This document shows, piece by piece, positions 18,208 to 26,001 of a stretch of DNA of 56,617 bases. Every line of letters starts with the position of its first letter. The first letter of the stretch is position 1. Source of the DNA: Acinetobacter sp. (lineage in GTDB: Bacteria; Pseudomonadota; Gammaproteobacteria; Pseudomonadales; Moraxellaceae); assembly GCA_030152275.1 (NCBI GenBank), contig JASLHF010000074.1, positions 1-56,617 of the forward strand. The letters are read 5' to 3'. Below the pieces are notes generated by a model that saw nothing but the letters and a program-made list of their open reading frames with translations, had not been told where the DNA came from and did no database searches. The position numbers and the translations under genes are program-made.

Positions 18208-18674
18208 ATGAAACAGCCAGTGCTTCGCAAACAGCAGTTTAAGTTCATTTTTCCTATTCAAACCCGCTGGTCTGACAATGACCAATACGGTCATGTCAAC
18301 AATGTCATGTATTACAGCTTTTTTGATACTGCAGCCAATGCGCTGCTGATTCAAAAATGCGGATTTGATCTAAAAAATTCACCAACTATCGGTCTGGTGG
18401 TTAATTCCCAATGCGACTTCATGCAAGAACTCAGTTATCCAGAGATCATTGAAGTGGGGGTCAGCATCGCAAAAATTGGAATTCATCGCTTACCTATGCG
18501 CTGGCCATTTTTAAACAGGATAGCGATACTGCTGCCGCTCAAGGCCAGTTCGTACACGTCTTTGTCGACCGTATCAGCCGGCAAAGTGTGCCCATCGCGA
18601 AAGAGATGCGTACAGTACTGCATAATTATCTGTTAAATACAGATATACATTCAGCACAAACTGCTGCTATTTAA
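18208..18674 (+). pseudogene. Acyl-CoA thioesterase (4HBT hotdog), frameshifted
   Basis: The first 91 codons encode a 4-hydroxybenzoyl-CoA-thioesterase-like hotdog protein with TRWSDNDQYGHVNNVMYY, where the Asp/His pair of the active site lies. After GGA at 18478-18480 the frame breaks. The +1 frame from 18483 continues naturally as SSLTYALAIFKQDSDTAAAQ and then FVHVFVDR and ends at TAA 18672-18674. One missing base near 18481-18483 would restore a 155-residue protein, the normal length. The 3' end overlaps the 3' end of dnaX by 8 bases. It is either a real inactivating mutation or a sequencing error. The ATG at 18208 is preferred to a TTG at 18196. Confidence 0.85.
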
Positions 18675-20946
18675 GCTTAATATTTTCCAATTTTCCGTCA
18701 AATGCAGTCATTAATGATTTGACCACAGGCTCCTCGTGCAGCAGTTCTGCTGCGCGCTGATAAGCGCGGTCTTTGCGCTCATGCTGAAGCGCATACGGAG
18801 TCAGCTGCTCCAAGTCTTCATACTTTACGGCAAATCGCGTTGCTGGCCATTGCGCCTGCAGCGCCTGTTCCAGCAAATGCTGCATCTGCGTAACCAAACG
18901 CTCATATTGCTGAGGAATATGAAAAATTGATTCCCCATCAATACTGCCTTGCATCAAACCATGCTGCGCAAGTTCCTGCAGCGCCGGTGACAGCTGGCTG
19001 CTTCGGAACCAGTATTCCCACTTATCCACCGTCCATTCACCTTCCAGTGTTTGCGGCTGCAGTTTTAAAATATCCTGCGGCATTAATCCAGGCTGATTTG
19101 AAGCTGCTTGCGGTTCATTCAAAGCCGCGCTGGCGGAAACTGACGGCATCACAGCTTCCTGTACCGCTGCGGCTGTCTGCATTGAAGCTGATTGATCTTC
19201 CGTTGGGGATACCGCTTGCTTCACAGCCGGCCGTTCAGATGCCTGATCTGAAATTTGCAGCGCAATATCATCTAAAGGTGCAATTACATCAAATATCGAC
19301 ACATCAACCTCAGGTTCCGGTTCAGCATGTGCTGGCGCATCTAAGTCAAATAAAGCGCTGTCATTGCCGGCATCGAAAACGATTTGCTGATCTGAAACTT
19401 GAATTACAGATGGCTGCACTGCAGAGGAACTAGCACTGTGCTGTTGGTCTTCAGGCTCTTTCACACTGTAGTGATGAGATGTTTCAGGCGAGGTTACAGT
19501 TTCAGTACTTGGCTGGGCTGCCGAATCTTCAGACTCATCATCTAAAAAATCATCTGAAGATGGCTCATCAGACACTGCTGGTGCATAGCTGTCTTCATCT
19601 TCATCAGCATAATAACCGTCATCATACGCTGCATTTGATGCAGCAGACGGTTCTGCTGGCACGGTTTGCTGCCTATTTTGCGGGACTGGCTCTGGCTGCA
19701 TTGCCGGCAAAACTGCAGGCTGAGAAGCATTTGTCGGTGTGCTGTTTGGCAAGTCCATGTTAGATTGCGCTGCAGCCGCTTGAGTATCCAGAGCAGGCTG
19801 AGATGCACCATGATGCAAATCAGAACCAGCTGGCTGCGCACTCACCAAACGCTCATTTGGCTGCATTGGGCGGAATGCTAACAAACGCAGCACACACATC
19901 TCAAAGCCTTGCTCTTGTGTCACAGCCAACTGTAAGTCTGCACGGCCTTTACACGCCACTTGATAATACAGCTGTAAATCCTGCGCTGACACACTCTGGG
20001 ACAGCTGCATTATCTTAGCGTTAATTTCTGCGCTGTATTTTAAGCTCAGCTCCGGCAAGTACTGCAAGAGCGCCAATTCATGCAGCGTAGAAATCAGCTG
20101 ATCTAGAACTAAGGAAACATCCAGTGCCTGCTGGCGAAATTGCATCAACAGCTGACTGATATGTCCCTGCTGATTTTGGTGAATCGCGCCAATTAAATCA
20201 TAAATAATCGTACGGTCAATTAAACCCAGCATGTCTTTAACATCTTGGTGCTGAATTGAACCCTGACCATAAGCAATCGCTTGGTCAGTTAAAGATAATG
20301 CATCACGCAGTGAACCTTGTGCAGATTCTGCAATTTGCCAAATGGCATCTTGCTCCGCTTGAATTTGTTCTTTTTGTAAAATATCAGTTAGATGCGTGGT
20401 AATTTCATCTACTGCTAAAGGACGCAAAGTGAATTGCAGGCAACGAGAAATTACAGTAATCGGTAATTTTTGTGGATCGGTCGTTGCAAATAAAAATTTC
20501 ACATGCTCTGGCGGTTCTTCCAAAGTCTTTAATAACGCATTGAATGAATGCGTAGAAAGCATGTGCACTTCGTCAATCAGGTAAACTTTGAAACGGCCTT
20601 GTGTAGGAGCATAAGGCACGTTGTCAAGTAGTTCTCGTGTATCTTCAACTTTGGTCCGTGAGGCTGCATCAATCTCGATTAAATCGATAAAACGGCCTTC
20701 ATTGACAGCCTTACATGTTGCACAGACTTCACACGGTGTTGAAGTCACACCTGTTTCACAGTTCAAACACTTCGCCAAAATACGCGCAATGGTGGTTTTA
20801 CCTACACCACGTGTCCCCGTAAACAAATACGCATGATGTAACCGACCACGTTCTAAGGCACTGGTGAGTGCGCGTGACACATGGTTTTGCCCCACAAGTT
20901 CAATGAAATTTCGTGGACGGTATTTTCGTGCAAGTACTTGATACAT
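18667..20946 (-). CDS. dnaX: DNA polymerase III subunits gamma and tau
   Basis: A 759-residue clamp-loader ATPase. Residues 1-360 hold the AAA+ module: Walker A GTRGVGKTTIA near residue 45, four zinc-binding Cys in CLNCETGVTSTPCEVCATC, DEVHMLS and the SRC sensor motif (VISRCLQF). Residues about 375-620 form a long acidic, Gln/Ala/Pro-rich linker, followed by the tau-specific C-terminal domain that binds the polymerase alpha subunit (EWTVDKWEYWFRSSQLSPAL). It is over 100 residues longer than E. coli tau, because of the linker. I did not find an obvious A-AAA-AAG slippery site. AAGGAG lies 5 bases before ATG. Confidence 0.97.
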   Translation of the reverse strand: MYQVLARKYRPRNFIELVGQNHVSRALTSALERGRLHHAYLFTGTRGVGKTTIARILAKCLNCETGVTSTPCEVCATCKAVNEGRFIDLIEIDAASRTKVEDTRELLDNVPYAPTQGRFKVYLIDEVHMLSTHSFNALLKTLEEPPEHVKFLFATTDPQKLPITVISRCLQFTLRPLAVDEITTHLTDILQKEQIQAEQDAIWQIAESAQGSLRDALSLTDQAIAYGQGSIQHQDVKDMLGLIDRTIIYDLIGAIHQNQQGHISQLLMQFRQQALDVSLVLDQLISTLHELALLQYLPELSLKYSAEINAKIMQLSQSVSAQDLQLYYQVACKGRADLQLAVTQEQGFEMCVLRLLAFRPMQPNERLVSAQPAGSDLHHGASQPALDTQAAAAQSNMDLPNSTPTNASQPAVLPAMQPEPVPQNRQQTVPAEPSAASNAAYDDGYYADEDEDSYAPAVSDEPSSDDFLDDESEDSAAQPSTETVTSPETSHHYSVKEPEDQQHSASSSAVQPSVIQVSDQQIVFDAGNDSALFDLDAPAHAEPEPEVDVSIFDVIAPLDDIALQISDQASERPAVKQAVSPTEDQSASMQTAAAVQEAVMPSVSASAALNEPQAASNQPGLMPQDILKLQPQTLEGEWTVDKWEYWFRSSQLSPALQELAQHGLMQGSIDGESIFHIPQQYERLVTQMQHLLEQALQAQWPATRFAVKYEDLEQLTPYALQHERKDRAYQRAAELLHEEPVVKSLMTAFDGKLENIKLK

Positions 20947-20977
20947 GTATGCTCCTTTTTACAGGTGTAAGCATACT
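20946..20977 (-). promoter_or_regulatory. Hairpin overlapping the dnaX ribosome binding site
   Basis: On the dnaX strand a 7-bp perfect stem GTATGCT/AGCATAC with a 16-base loop immediately precedes the ATG. The loop and the right arm contain the AAGGAG ribosome binding site, so folding could reduce access to it. A functional role is inference. Confidence 0.35.
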
Positions 20978-21006
20978 GTTTTTTTAGCTAAGAGTGAATG
21001 AAGTTC

Positions 21007-21117
21007 TTAGTCACTGGAATTAATTCGATCAATTTGATCGCCGTACAGCCACTGAATATCAGTGATATCGCTAAATTCATCAAATAGATATTTTTCAGTG
21101 CATTTAAAACGGGTCAT
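21007..21117 (-). CDS. Possible small protein coupled to the upstream membrane protein gene
   Basis: A 36-residue open frame, starting MTRFKCTEKYLFDEFSDITD and ending in an acidic tail. Its ATG overlaps the TAA stop of the upstream gene by one base (TAATG), a typical sign of translational coupling. It ends 60 bases before dnaX on the same strand. I recognise no family. Coding is plausible but the frame is short. Confidence 0.4.
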   Translation of the reverse strand: MTRFKCTEKYLFDEFSDITDIQWLYGDQIDRINSSD

Positions 21118-21746
21118 TAATCACTGACAAATTGGCGTTTTGAAATGGATTCTGGCGCAGTACCTTCTGGCACATCAAGAATAATACCTGTGCCATGCGT
21201 TCGCGTCCCGTTTGGAATAAATTCTTGATAAACCCGATGCTCCAACCGGCTTTTGTTAAACTGGGTACCATAGCCCCAGAACTCCCCCAGGCCTTGCCAC
21301 ATGCCTTCGCCTTCCGCATATTCAATCGAATATTCACCAACTGGCATCTGAATTTTTTGGGTACTGTTTCTGGGAACCTGTACTATTGCCATAATCACAT
21401 TATTCAATTTATTGCGAATAATAAATACAGCGTCCTTTTTTGCAGACGATGTTAAATGCATTGGCCCTTTGGCAGAACCGTCATCGGCATAGCGTAAAAT
21501 AACATTTGATAAAAAAGGTTTCGCATTTTGCTGCAATGCCTGTTTGCGCTGAACATCTTCCCGCTCATAATTTTCTAAGGCGTTAGGCTGACTGCGGCTG
21601 GATAAATTTTCGGCCGGCAGATTTTGATTTGAAACCGGCGCTTCATCTTTTTTATAGAACAAGAAATATAATGCGCCAACAATTACAGCTGCAATAATAA
21701 AGCCTGAAAATTGCGAACCTGAATTGCGTCTATGATTAAACCCCAT
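21117..21746 (-). CDS. Uncharacterised membrane-anchored protein
   Basis: A 209-residue protein of unknown function. Residues 1-13 are basic and polar, residues about 14-31 (SGFIIAAVIVGALYFLFY) form a single membrane helix, then a Ser/Asn/Glu-rich linker leads to a globular domain (about residues 75-195) that contains VNNVIMAIVQVP-like strands and GEFWGYGTQFNKSRL. The topology suggests a periplasmic domain with an uncleaved anchor. It lies upstream of a possible coupled small gene and dnaX, all on the minus strand; nothing in the context gives a function. Confidence 0.8.
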   Translation of the reverse strand: MGFNHRRNSGSQFSGFIIAAVIVGALYFLFYKKDEAPVSNQNLPAENLSSRSQPNALENYEREDVQRKQALQQNAKPFLSNVILRYADDGSAKGPMHLTSSAKKDAVFIIRNKLNNVIMAIVQVPRNSTQKIQMPVGEYSIEYAEGEGMWQGLGEFWGYGTQFNKSRLEHRVYQEFIPNGTRTHGTGIILDVPEGTAPESISKRQFVSD

Positions 21747-21971
21747 CTCTGCCCCATATTATAAAATAGTAAAATAATCAAAAAGTTATTCTATCTAATA
21801 TTTAAGCATACTAAAATTATTTTCGGCTTATTTGCAACTTTCAACATTTTCACATGCGATAAGTTTTGCTTGCTAGATAACATTGAAATTTCTTTTACGA
21901 GTTTATGGAGGTGCATTCAATTCATGCAGTTGAATTTGATTTTCTAATTCGACGGCTGAGAGTAACGAAGA

Positions 21972-23267
21972 TTACAGCCATCCCTTACGCCCTTTTAATA
22001 CTTTATCTGCACAGCGTAAAGTTTCTTGAGTTAAGCCCCATAAACGATAATCGCCGGTGATTGAACCCGTCGGGAAGTTGTGGGTATAGGCAAAACTGAG
22101 TTGACGCTGTGGATCACACCATGCGCCCGAACCATTAAAGCCCATATGTCCAAAACCTTTGCTAGACTTTCCAAGCGTTAGGATACGGTGATAACCCAAA
22201 CGCCAATGCATCGGCAAAGGCATTACCCGATCTCGTTTGGTATATTGAACAGTACTTAATTCCTGAAAGACATCAGGACGTATCAAGGTTTGACCTTGCC
22301 ATTGCCCTTGATTGGCCAACATGGCATATATCTTGGCAAGACTATTGGCACTAAACACACCTGCGGCCGCAGGAATAATTGCTTGCAAGCCCTCATCGCT
22401 AAAAAATGAAAATTGGCGCATGCCTTTGGGAATCATGCCATCTTGAAAGTCTTGTAGATTTTGACCTGAGAGCTCTAAAAGCTTATCTAGCATGGAGGGT
22501 TTATGCGCCACTTTTTTGTTCTTTGGATGGTTTGCAGGCGCAGTTTTTTGACTATTTTGTTGGATTGTCGTTTCCGCTATTTCTGCCTTTTTCTTTTTTG
22601 GAATTAATCTAGCAACTTCACCGAGTTTATCTTCAGGCACACCAAAATACGCATGATCTAATTGCAATGGCTCTACCAAATAGTGCTGCATCAGTTCTGC
22701 AAGTGTTCTGCCAGTTGCCTTTTCCAGTACCCCACCCACTTGCCAGCCAAACGTTAAGGGTTGATAAGCAGCATCAGTGGCCATTTCAAAACGCGGTGTC
22801 GCCTGTTCGAGTACATGCAGCATATGCGACCAGTCTGCCATTTCAGAAGCAGTTTCAATATTATTTCGTATGTCATATAAACCACTCTGATGGCTCAACA
22901 TATGTCTTAAAGTAATCTGTGACTTTCCATTTTGTGCAAACTCAGGCCAATATTTGGCAACAGGTGTGTCGTAATCTAAAAAGCCCTCACTGACTAATAT
23001 ATGTGCAAGTGTCGCAAGTACTCCCTTACCTGTGGAATAGCATACCGACGGTGTATTGGCTTGCCATGCTTCATTGGCAGATTTTTTACCCGTCCAAATA
23101 TCAACTACTTTTTGCCCTTGGAAATACACCACCAAAGCTGCACCACCTAGGTCAGTTCGTGCATCCTGCATTCGACTGAACTGTTCAGCTAAATCTTGAA
23201 AGGCAGGGTCTACAGTACCTTGATAATTATTCTTTTGTGCAAATAAGTATTCCTTGACCGCCTGCAT
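21972..23267 (-). CDS. Serine hydrolase, class C beta-lactamase/EstB-like
   Basis: A 431-residue cytoplasmic serine hydrolase of the beta-lactamase-like esterase family (family VIII esterases). The nucleophile motif S-x-x-K is STGK in CYSTGKGVLATLAH near residue 79; LRHMLSHQSGLYD is the conserved following block, and GFGHMGFNGSG takes the place of the KTG box. A Lys-rich insert occurs near residues 222-250. No signal peptide is present, unlike secreted beta-lactamases, so a lipid or ester substrate is more likely than a drug. The ATG has AAGGA 7 bases upstream. It is followed by a stand-alone region without an operon partner. Confidence 0.9.
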   Translation of the reverse strand: MQAVKEYLFAQKNNYQGTVDPAFQDLAEQFSRMQDARTDLGGAALVVYFQGQKVVDIWTGKKSANEAWQANTPSVCYSTGKGVLATLAHILVSEGFLDYDTPVAKYWPEFAQNGKSQITLRHMLSHQSGLYDIRNNIETASEMADWSHMLHVLEQATPRFEMATDAAYQPLTFGWQVGGVLEKATGRTLAELMQHYLVEPLQLDHAYFGVPEDKLGEVARLIPKKKKAEIAETTIQQNSQKTAPANHPKNKKVAHKPSMLDKLLELSGQNLQDFQDGMIPKGMRQFSFFSDEGLQAIIPAAAGVFSANSLAKIYAMLANQGQWQGQTLIRPDVFQELSTVQYTKRDRVMPLPMHWRLGYHRILTLGKSSKGFGHMGFNGSGAWCDPQRQLSFAYTHNFPTGSITGDYRLWGLTQETLRCADKVLKGRKGWL

Positions 23268-23303
23268 CCTGCATTCCTTTTTATATAAACTGTCTGAGAT
23301 TAA

Positions 23304-23338
23304 AACAAAAAAGCCTAAATCGATATCGATTTAGGCTT
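23304..23338 (-). terminator. Perfect palindrome terminator after the MaoC gene
   Basis: A 28-bp perfect inverted repeat (23311-23338) centred on GATATC with arms AAGCCTAAATCGAT. On the minus strand it is followed by a T6 run, so it should terminate the MaoC-FabG transcript, 6 bases after the MaoC stop. Confidence 0.88.
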
Positions 23339-23343
23339 AAGTC

Positions 23344-24198
23344 TTACAGTGCTTTCACACTTCCCGCGACATGCGGTTTTTTGTTCTTGCTATTTCGAAT
23401 TGCAAACTCGGTATCTTGTCCAGTTTGAGCAGTTAAAAACTCAACTTGTGATGGGAGATACATTGGTAGTTTAAACCAGACATCTGCTTCATAAGCCTCT
23501 GGCAAAGTCAGACTCGATAAGGCTTTGGCCTTACTCCACATACCATGCGCAATCGCTTGTTTAAAACCAAATGCTTTAGCAGTCACGGCATGAATATGGA
23601 TCAAGTTAAAATCGCCTGAAGTCAGCGCATAGCGGCGACCGGTATTTTCTGAAACATCCCATTCTGCTTGAACCTGTAATTCTGCAGGCTTCGCTTCTGT
23701 GGTTTTTGCGGCTGTTTTGTTTTCAGTTTTTTGACGCGCTAAATAAGTAGTTAATGCTTCCACGACAACTTCATCACCGACTTTTGCAGTGGTAATAAAG
23801 TCAAATTGCACACCCTTATCATGTGGCTGCAATTCACCAAATTTGCATGACAAAGACAAAGTCTCATTCACACCCACCTTACGATATTGCTTCACTTGGT
23901 TGCGGATATGTACCAAACCTAAAATCGCAAATGGAAATGCTTCAGTGGTCATCATATGCATTTGCAGGCTTTGCGACAGCACCGCTAAATAAATAGCTGG
24001 AATATAACCATTATTTTTAAAGCCACAGACTTCGTTATAGGCTTTTAAATGCTTTTGATCGACGTTAAAAGAATCCACCACATATTCAACTTGCGGCAGA
24101 ACTTTTTCACCTTTTGGCTTTTTAAAAATCAAGCCTTGAATCACTTTTGGATAGGCTAAATAAGGCTTTGGAAGTTGACTAAAATGGCGAGTATTCAT
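23344..24198 (-). CDS. MaoC-like hydratase (HtdX-type)
   Basis: A 284-residue double-hotdog enzyme. The hydratase-2 motif is in the C-terminal half: SGDFNLIHIHAVTAKAFGFK (Asp and His catalytic) followed by AIAHGMWSKA. The N-terminal half is a degenerate hotdog. The expected reaction is reversible hydration of trans-2-enoyl-CoA or -ACP to (R)-3-hydroxyacyl thioester. It is directly downstream of a FabG4-type reductase and divergent from a thiolase, the same set as htdX-fabG4-fadA2 in Mycobacterium. An 80-residue linker (KTENKTAAKTTEAKPAEL) is Ala/Lys/Thr-rich. A repeat-rich 172-base gap separates it from fabG4. Confidence 0.88.
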   Translation of the reverse strand: MNTRHFSQLPKPYLAYPKVIQGLIFKKPKGEKVLPQVEYVVDSFNVDQKHLKAYNEVCGFKNNGYIPAIYLAVLSQSLQMHMMTTEAFPFAILGLVHIRNQVKQYRKVGVNETLSLSCKFGELQPHDKGVQFDFITTAKVGDEVVVEALTTYLARQKTENKTAAKTTEAKPAELQVQAEWDVSENTGRRYALTSGDFNLIHIHAVTAKAFGFKQAIAHGMWSKAKALSSLTLPEAYEADVWFKLPMYLPSQVEFLTAQTGQDTEFAIRNSKNKKPHVAGSVKAL

Positions 24199-24237
24199 AC
24201 TAAACCTTTTAATTATAAATATATCTATTTAAAAGCA

Positions 24238-24362
24238 ATTCCCTCTCCTTTAAGGAGAGGGTTAGGGAGAGGTTAACTTTCCCAATGAATTTTAATCCCC
24301 CCTAAATCCCCCTTTAGTAAATGGGGACTTTTCTCCTCCCTTTAAAAAAGGGAGGTCGGGAG
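24238..24362. repeat. Cluster of palindromic intergenic repeats
   Basis: Three consecutive hairpins in 125 bases: arms CCCTCTCCTT/AAGGAGAGGG at 24241-24261, TCCCCC/GGGGA around 24307-24328, and CCTCCCTTT/AAAGGGAGG at 24335-24355. The first is followed by TTAGGGAGAGG, as in the related element at 51917-51950. They resemble REP-like elements seen between genes in Acinetobacter and relatives. They separate the MaoC and FabG4 genes. Confidence 0.8.
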
Positions 24363-24370
24363 GGATTATA

Positions 24371-25762
24371 TTAAGCCCCTAACAAGCTTTGTCCACAAAC
24401 ACGTACCACGTTACCGTTCAAACCTGTAGAAGCAGTAGATGCAAACATTGCAATGGTTTCTGCTACATCAACAGGTAAACCGCCTTGACTCATTGAGTTC
24501 ATACGACGACCCGCTTCACGGATAGCAAACGGAATTGCAGCTGTCATTTGCGTTTCAATAAAGCCTGGAGCAACTGCGTTAATGGTTACGCCATTTTTAA
24601 GTAGTGGTGCTGTGAATTTCACCACACCAATCACACCTGCTTTCGATGCCGCATAGTTAGTTTGACCTAGGTTACCTGCAATACCTGAAATAGAAGATAC
24701 GCAAACAATACGGCCATTTGCATTGAAGCCATCATTTTCAAGAAGGTAATCATTTACACGCTCAATTGCAGATAAATTAATGTTAATCACCAAATCCCAA
24801 AGCTCAGGCTTCATATTCGCTAAAGTTTTGTCACGGGTAATCCCTGCATTGTGTACGATGATGTCCAAACCGCCTTGTGCCGCCGCCGCTGCTTTAATTT
24901 TTTCACCTGCATCAGGTGCGGTAATATCAATTGCCAGTGTTGAACCGCCAATTTCACCGGCAACACGGTCAAGATCTGCTTGCTGTTGTGGAACGTCCAA
25001 ACAAATCACATGCGCGCCATCACGTGACAATACATGTGCAATCGCTTCACCAATACCACGGCTTGCACCCGTCACAACCGCTGTTTTACCTGCAAGCGGT
25101 TTGTTCCAATCAACATCAACAACGTCTGCTTTCGATACACGAATGACTTGACCTGATACATAAGCTGAACGTGGTGAAATAACAAAACGAAGTGCTGACT
25201 CTAAGTTTGCTTCTGCTCCTTCATCTACATAGACAAGTTGAGCAGCAATTCCTTTTTTGAATTCTTTACCCACAGACTTTACAAAACCTTCAAGGGCACG
25301 TTGTGCAATGGCTTGTTTCACAGTCTTCGCTGTTTCAGGGGTTGTACCCACTACCACAACACGACCAGATGCCTGAATTTGACGCGCAATCGGGTTAAAG
25401 AATGCATACAGCGCATGTAGCTGTTCAGAGCTTTCAATGCCTGATGCATCAAAAACTACTACTTTGAATTTAGATTCTTTATCGCCTTCATTAAACGCGC
25501 CCAAATTCAAACCGGCTTTAGCTGCAGCTTGCTGCAGTTCCGCATTGTTGCCAGCATAACTATTGGCATGAATGTTTGCCAAAACTTGCGCAATTGCACC
25601 TGACAATGTTGAAGATGGAGCCGCGCCTAATAAAACAGCCCCTTTTACGACAGGTGTTGCAGACTCAAAACGCTCTAAGAAAGTCGGTGATGGTAAACCT
25701 AAATTTTTGATGACAAATTTACCAATAGGAGATTTTGCAAATGTTTGGTATTGATCAGTCAT
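24371..25762 (-). CDS. High-molecular-weight 3-oxoacyl reductase (FabG4-type SDR)
   Basis: A 463-residue short-chain dehydrogenase with an additional N-terminal Rossmann-like domain (residues 1-210). The C-terminal half carries the active NAD(P) motif TGASRGIGEAIA, the NNAG-equivalent HNAGITRDKTL, the catalytic Ser in CVSSISGIAGN and Tyr/Lys in NYAASKAGV. It should reduce 3-oxoacyl-CoA or -ACP to 3-hydroxyacyl. The start at 25762 is chosen over a frame start at 25867, because GAGAG lies upstream and MTDQYQTFAKSPIGKF matches the family. The repeat cluster lies between it and the MaoC gene, but both probably belong to one transcript. Confidence 0.93.
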   Translation of the reverse strand: MTDQYQTFAKSPIGKFVIKNLGLPSPTFLERFESATPVVKGAVLLGAAPSSTLSGAIAQVLANIHANSYAGNNAELQQAAAKAGLNLGAFNEGDKESKFKVVVFDASGIESSEQLHALYAFFNPIARQIQASGRVVVVGTTPETAKTVKQAIAQRALEGFVKSVGKEFKKGIAAQLVYVDEGAEANLESALRFVISPRSAYVSGQVIRVSKADVVDVDWNKPLAGKTAVVTGASRGIGEAIAHVLSRDGAHVICLDVPQQQADLDRVAGEIGGSTLAIDITAPDAGEKIKAAAAAQGGLDIIVHNAGITRDKTLANMKPELWDLVININLSAIERVNDYLLENDGFNANGRIVCVSSISGIAGNLGQTNYAASKAGVIGVVKFTAPLLKNGVTINAVAPGFIETQMTAAIPFAIREAGRRMNSMSQGGLPVDVAETIAMFASTASTGLNGNVVRVCGQSLLGA

Positions 25763-26001
25763 GTGTTTATCTCTCGAAAAAATTAATTTTTGATGGCTTT
25801 GAAGATATCCTTTTAACTTCAATATGATGTCATTAACTTGTATTTCAATAGTTCCATCAGTATGCAAATAATAATACTTGAGTTAAAGTTCTGATGACTT
25901 GACCTGAATGCAATCTGCAATGTCATTCCAGTCAATTCAGCCTGTGCATGATTATGTTAATGTACCGCTCAGGAATACTTTTACATGCTTGGAAAAGCCT
26001 T
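25763..26001. promoter_or_regulatory. Divergent promoter region, fabG4 / thiolase
   Basis: About 240 bases between divergently oriented fabG4-type and thiolase genes. It should contain both promoters. No binding-site palindrome stood out. Confidence 0.4.

Noticed and set aside
18927..19433. A 168-codon open frame antisense to dnaX
   Set aside because: It lies opposite the low-complexity linker of dnaX, whose codon bias creates long stop-free antisense frames; it has no ribosome binding site and no recognisable domain.
25763..25867. Longer start of the FabG4-type reductase
   Set aside because: The extra 35 residues have no family match, while ATG at 25762 has a ribosome binding site and the expected N-terminus.
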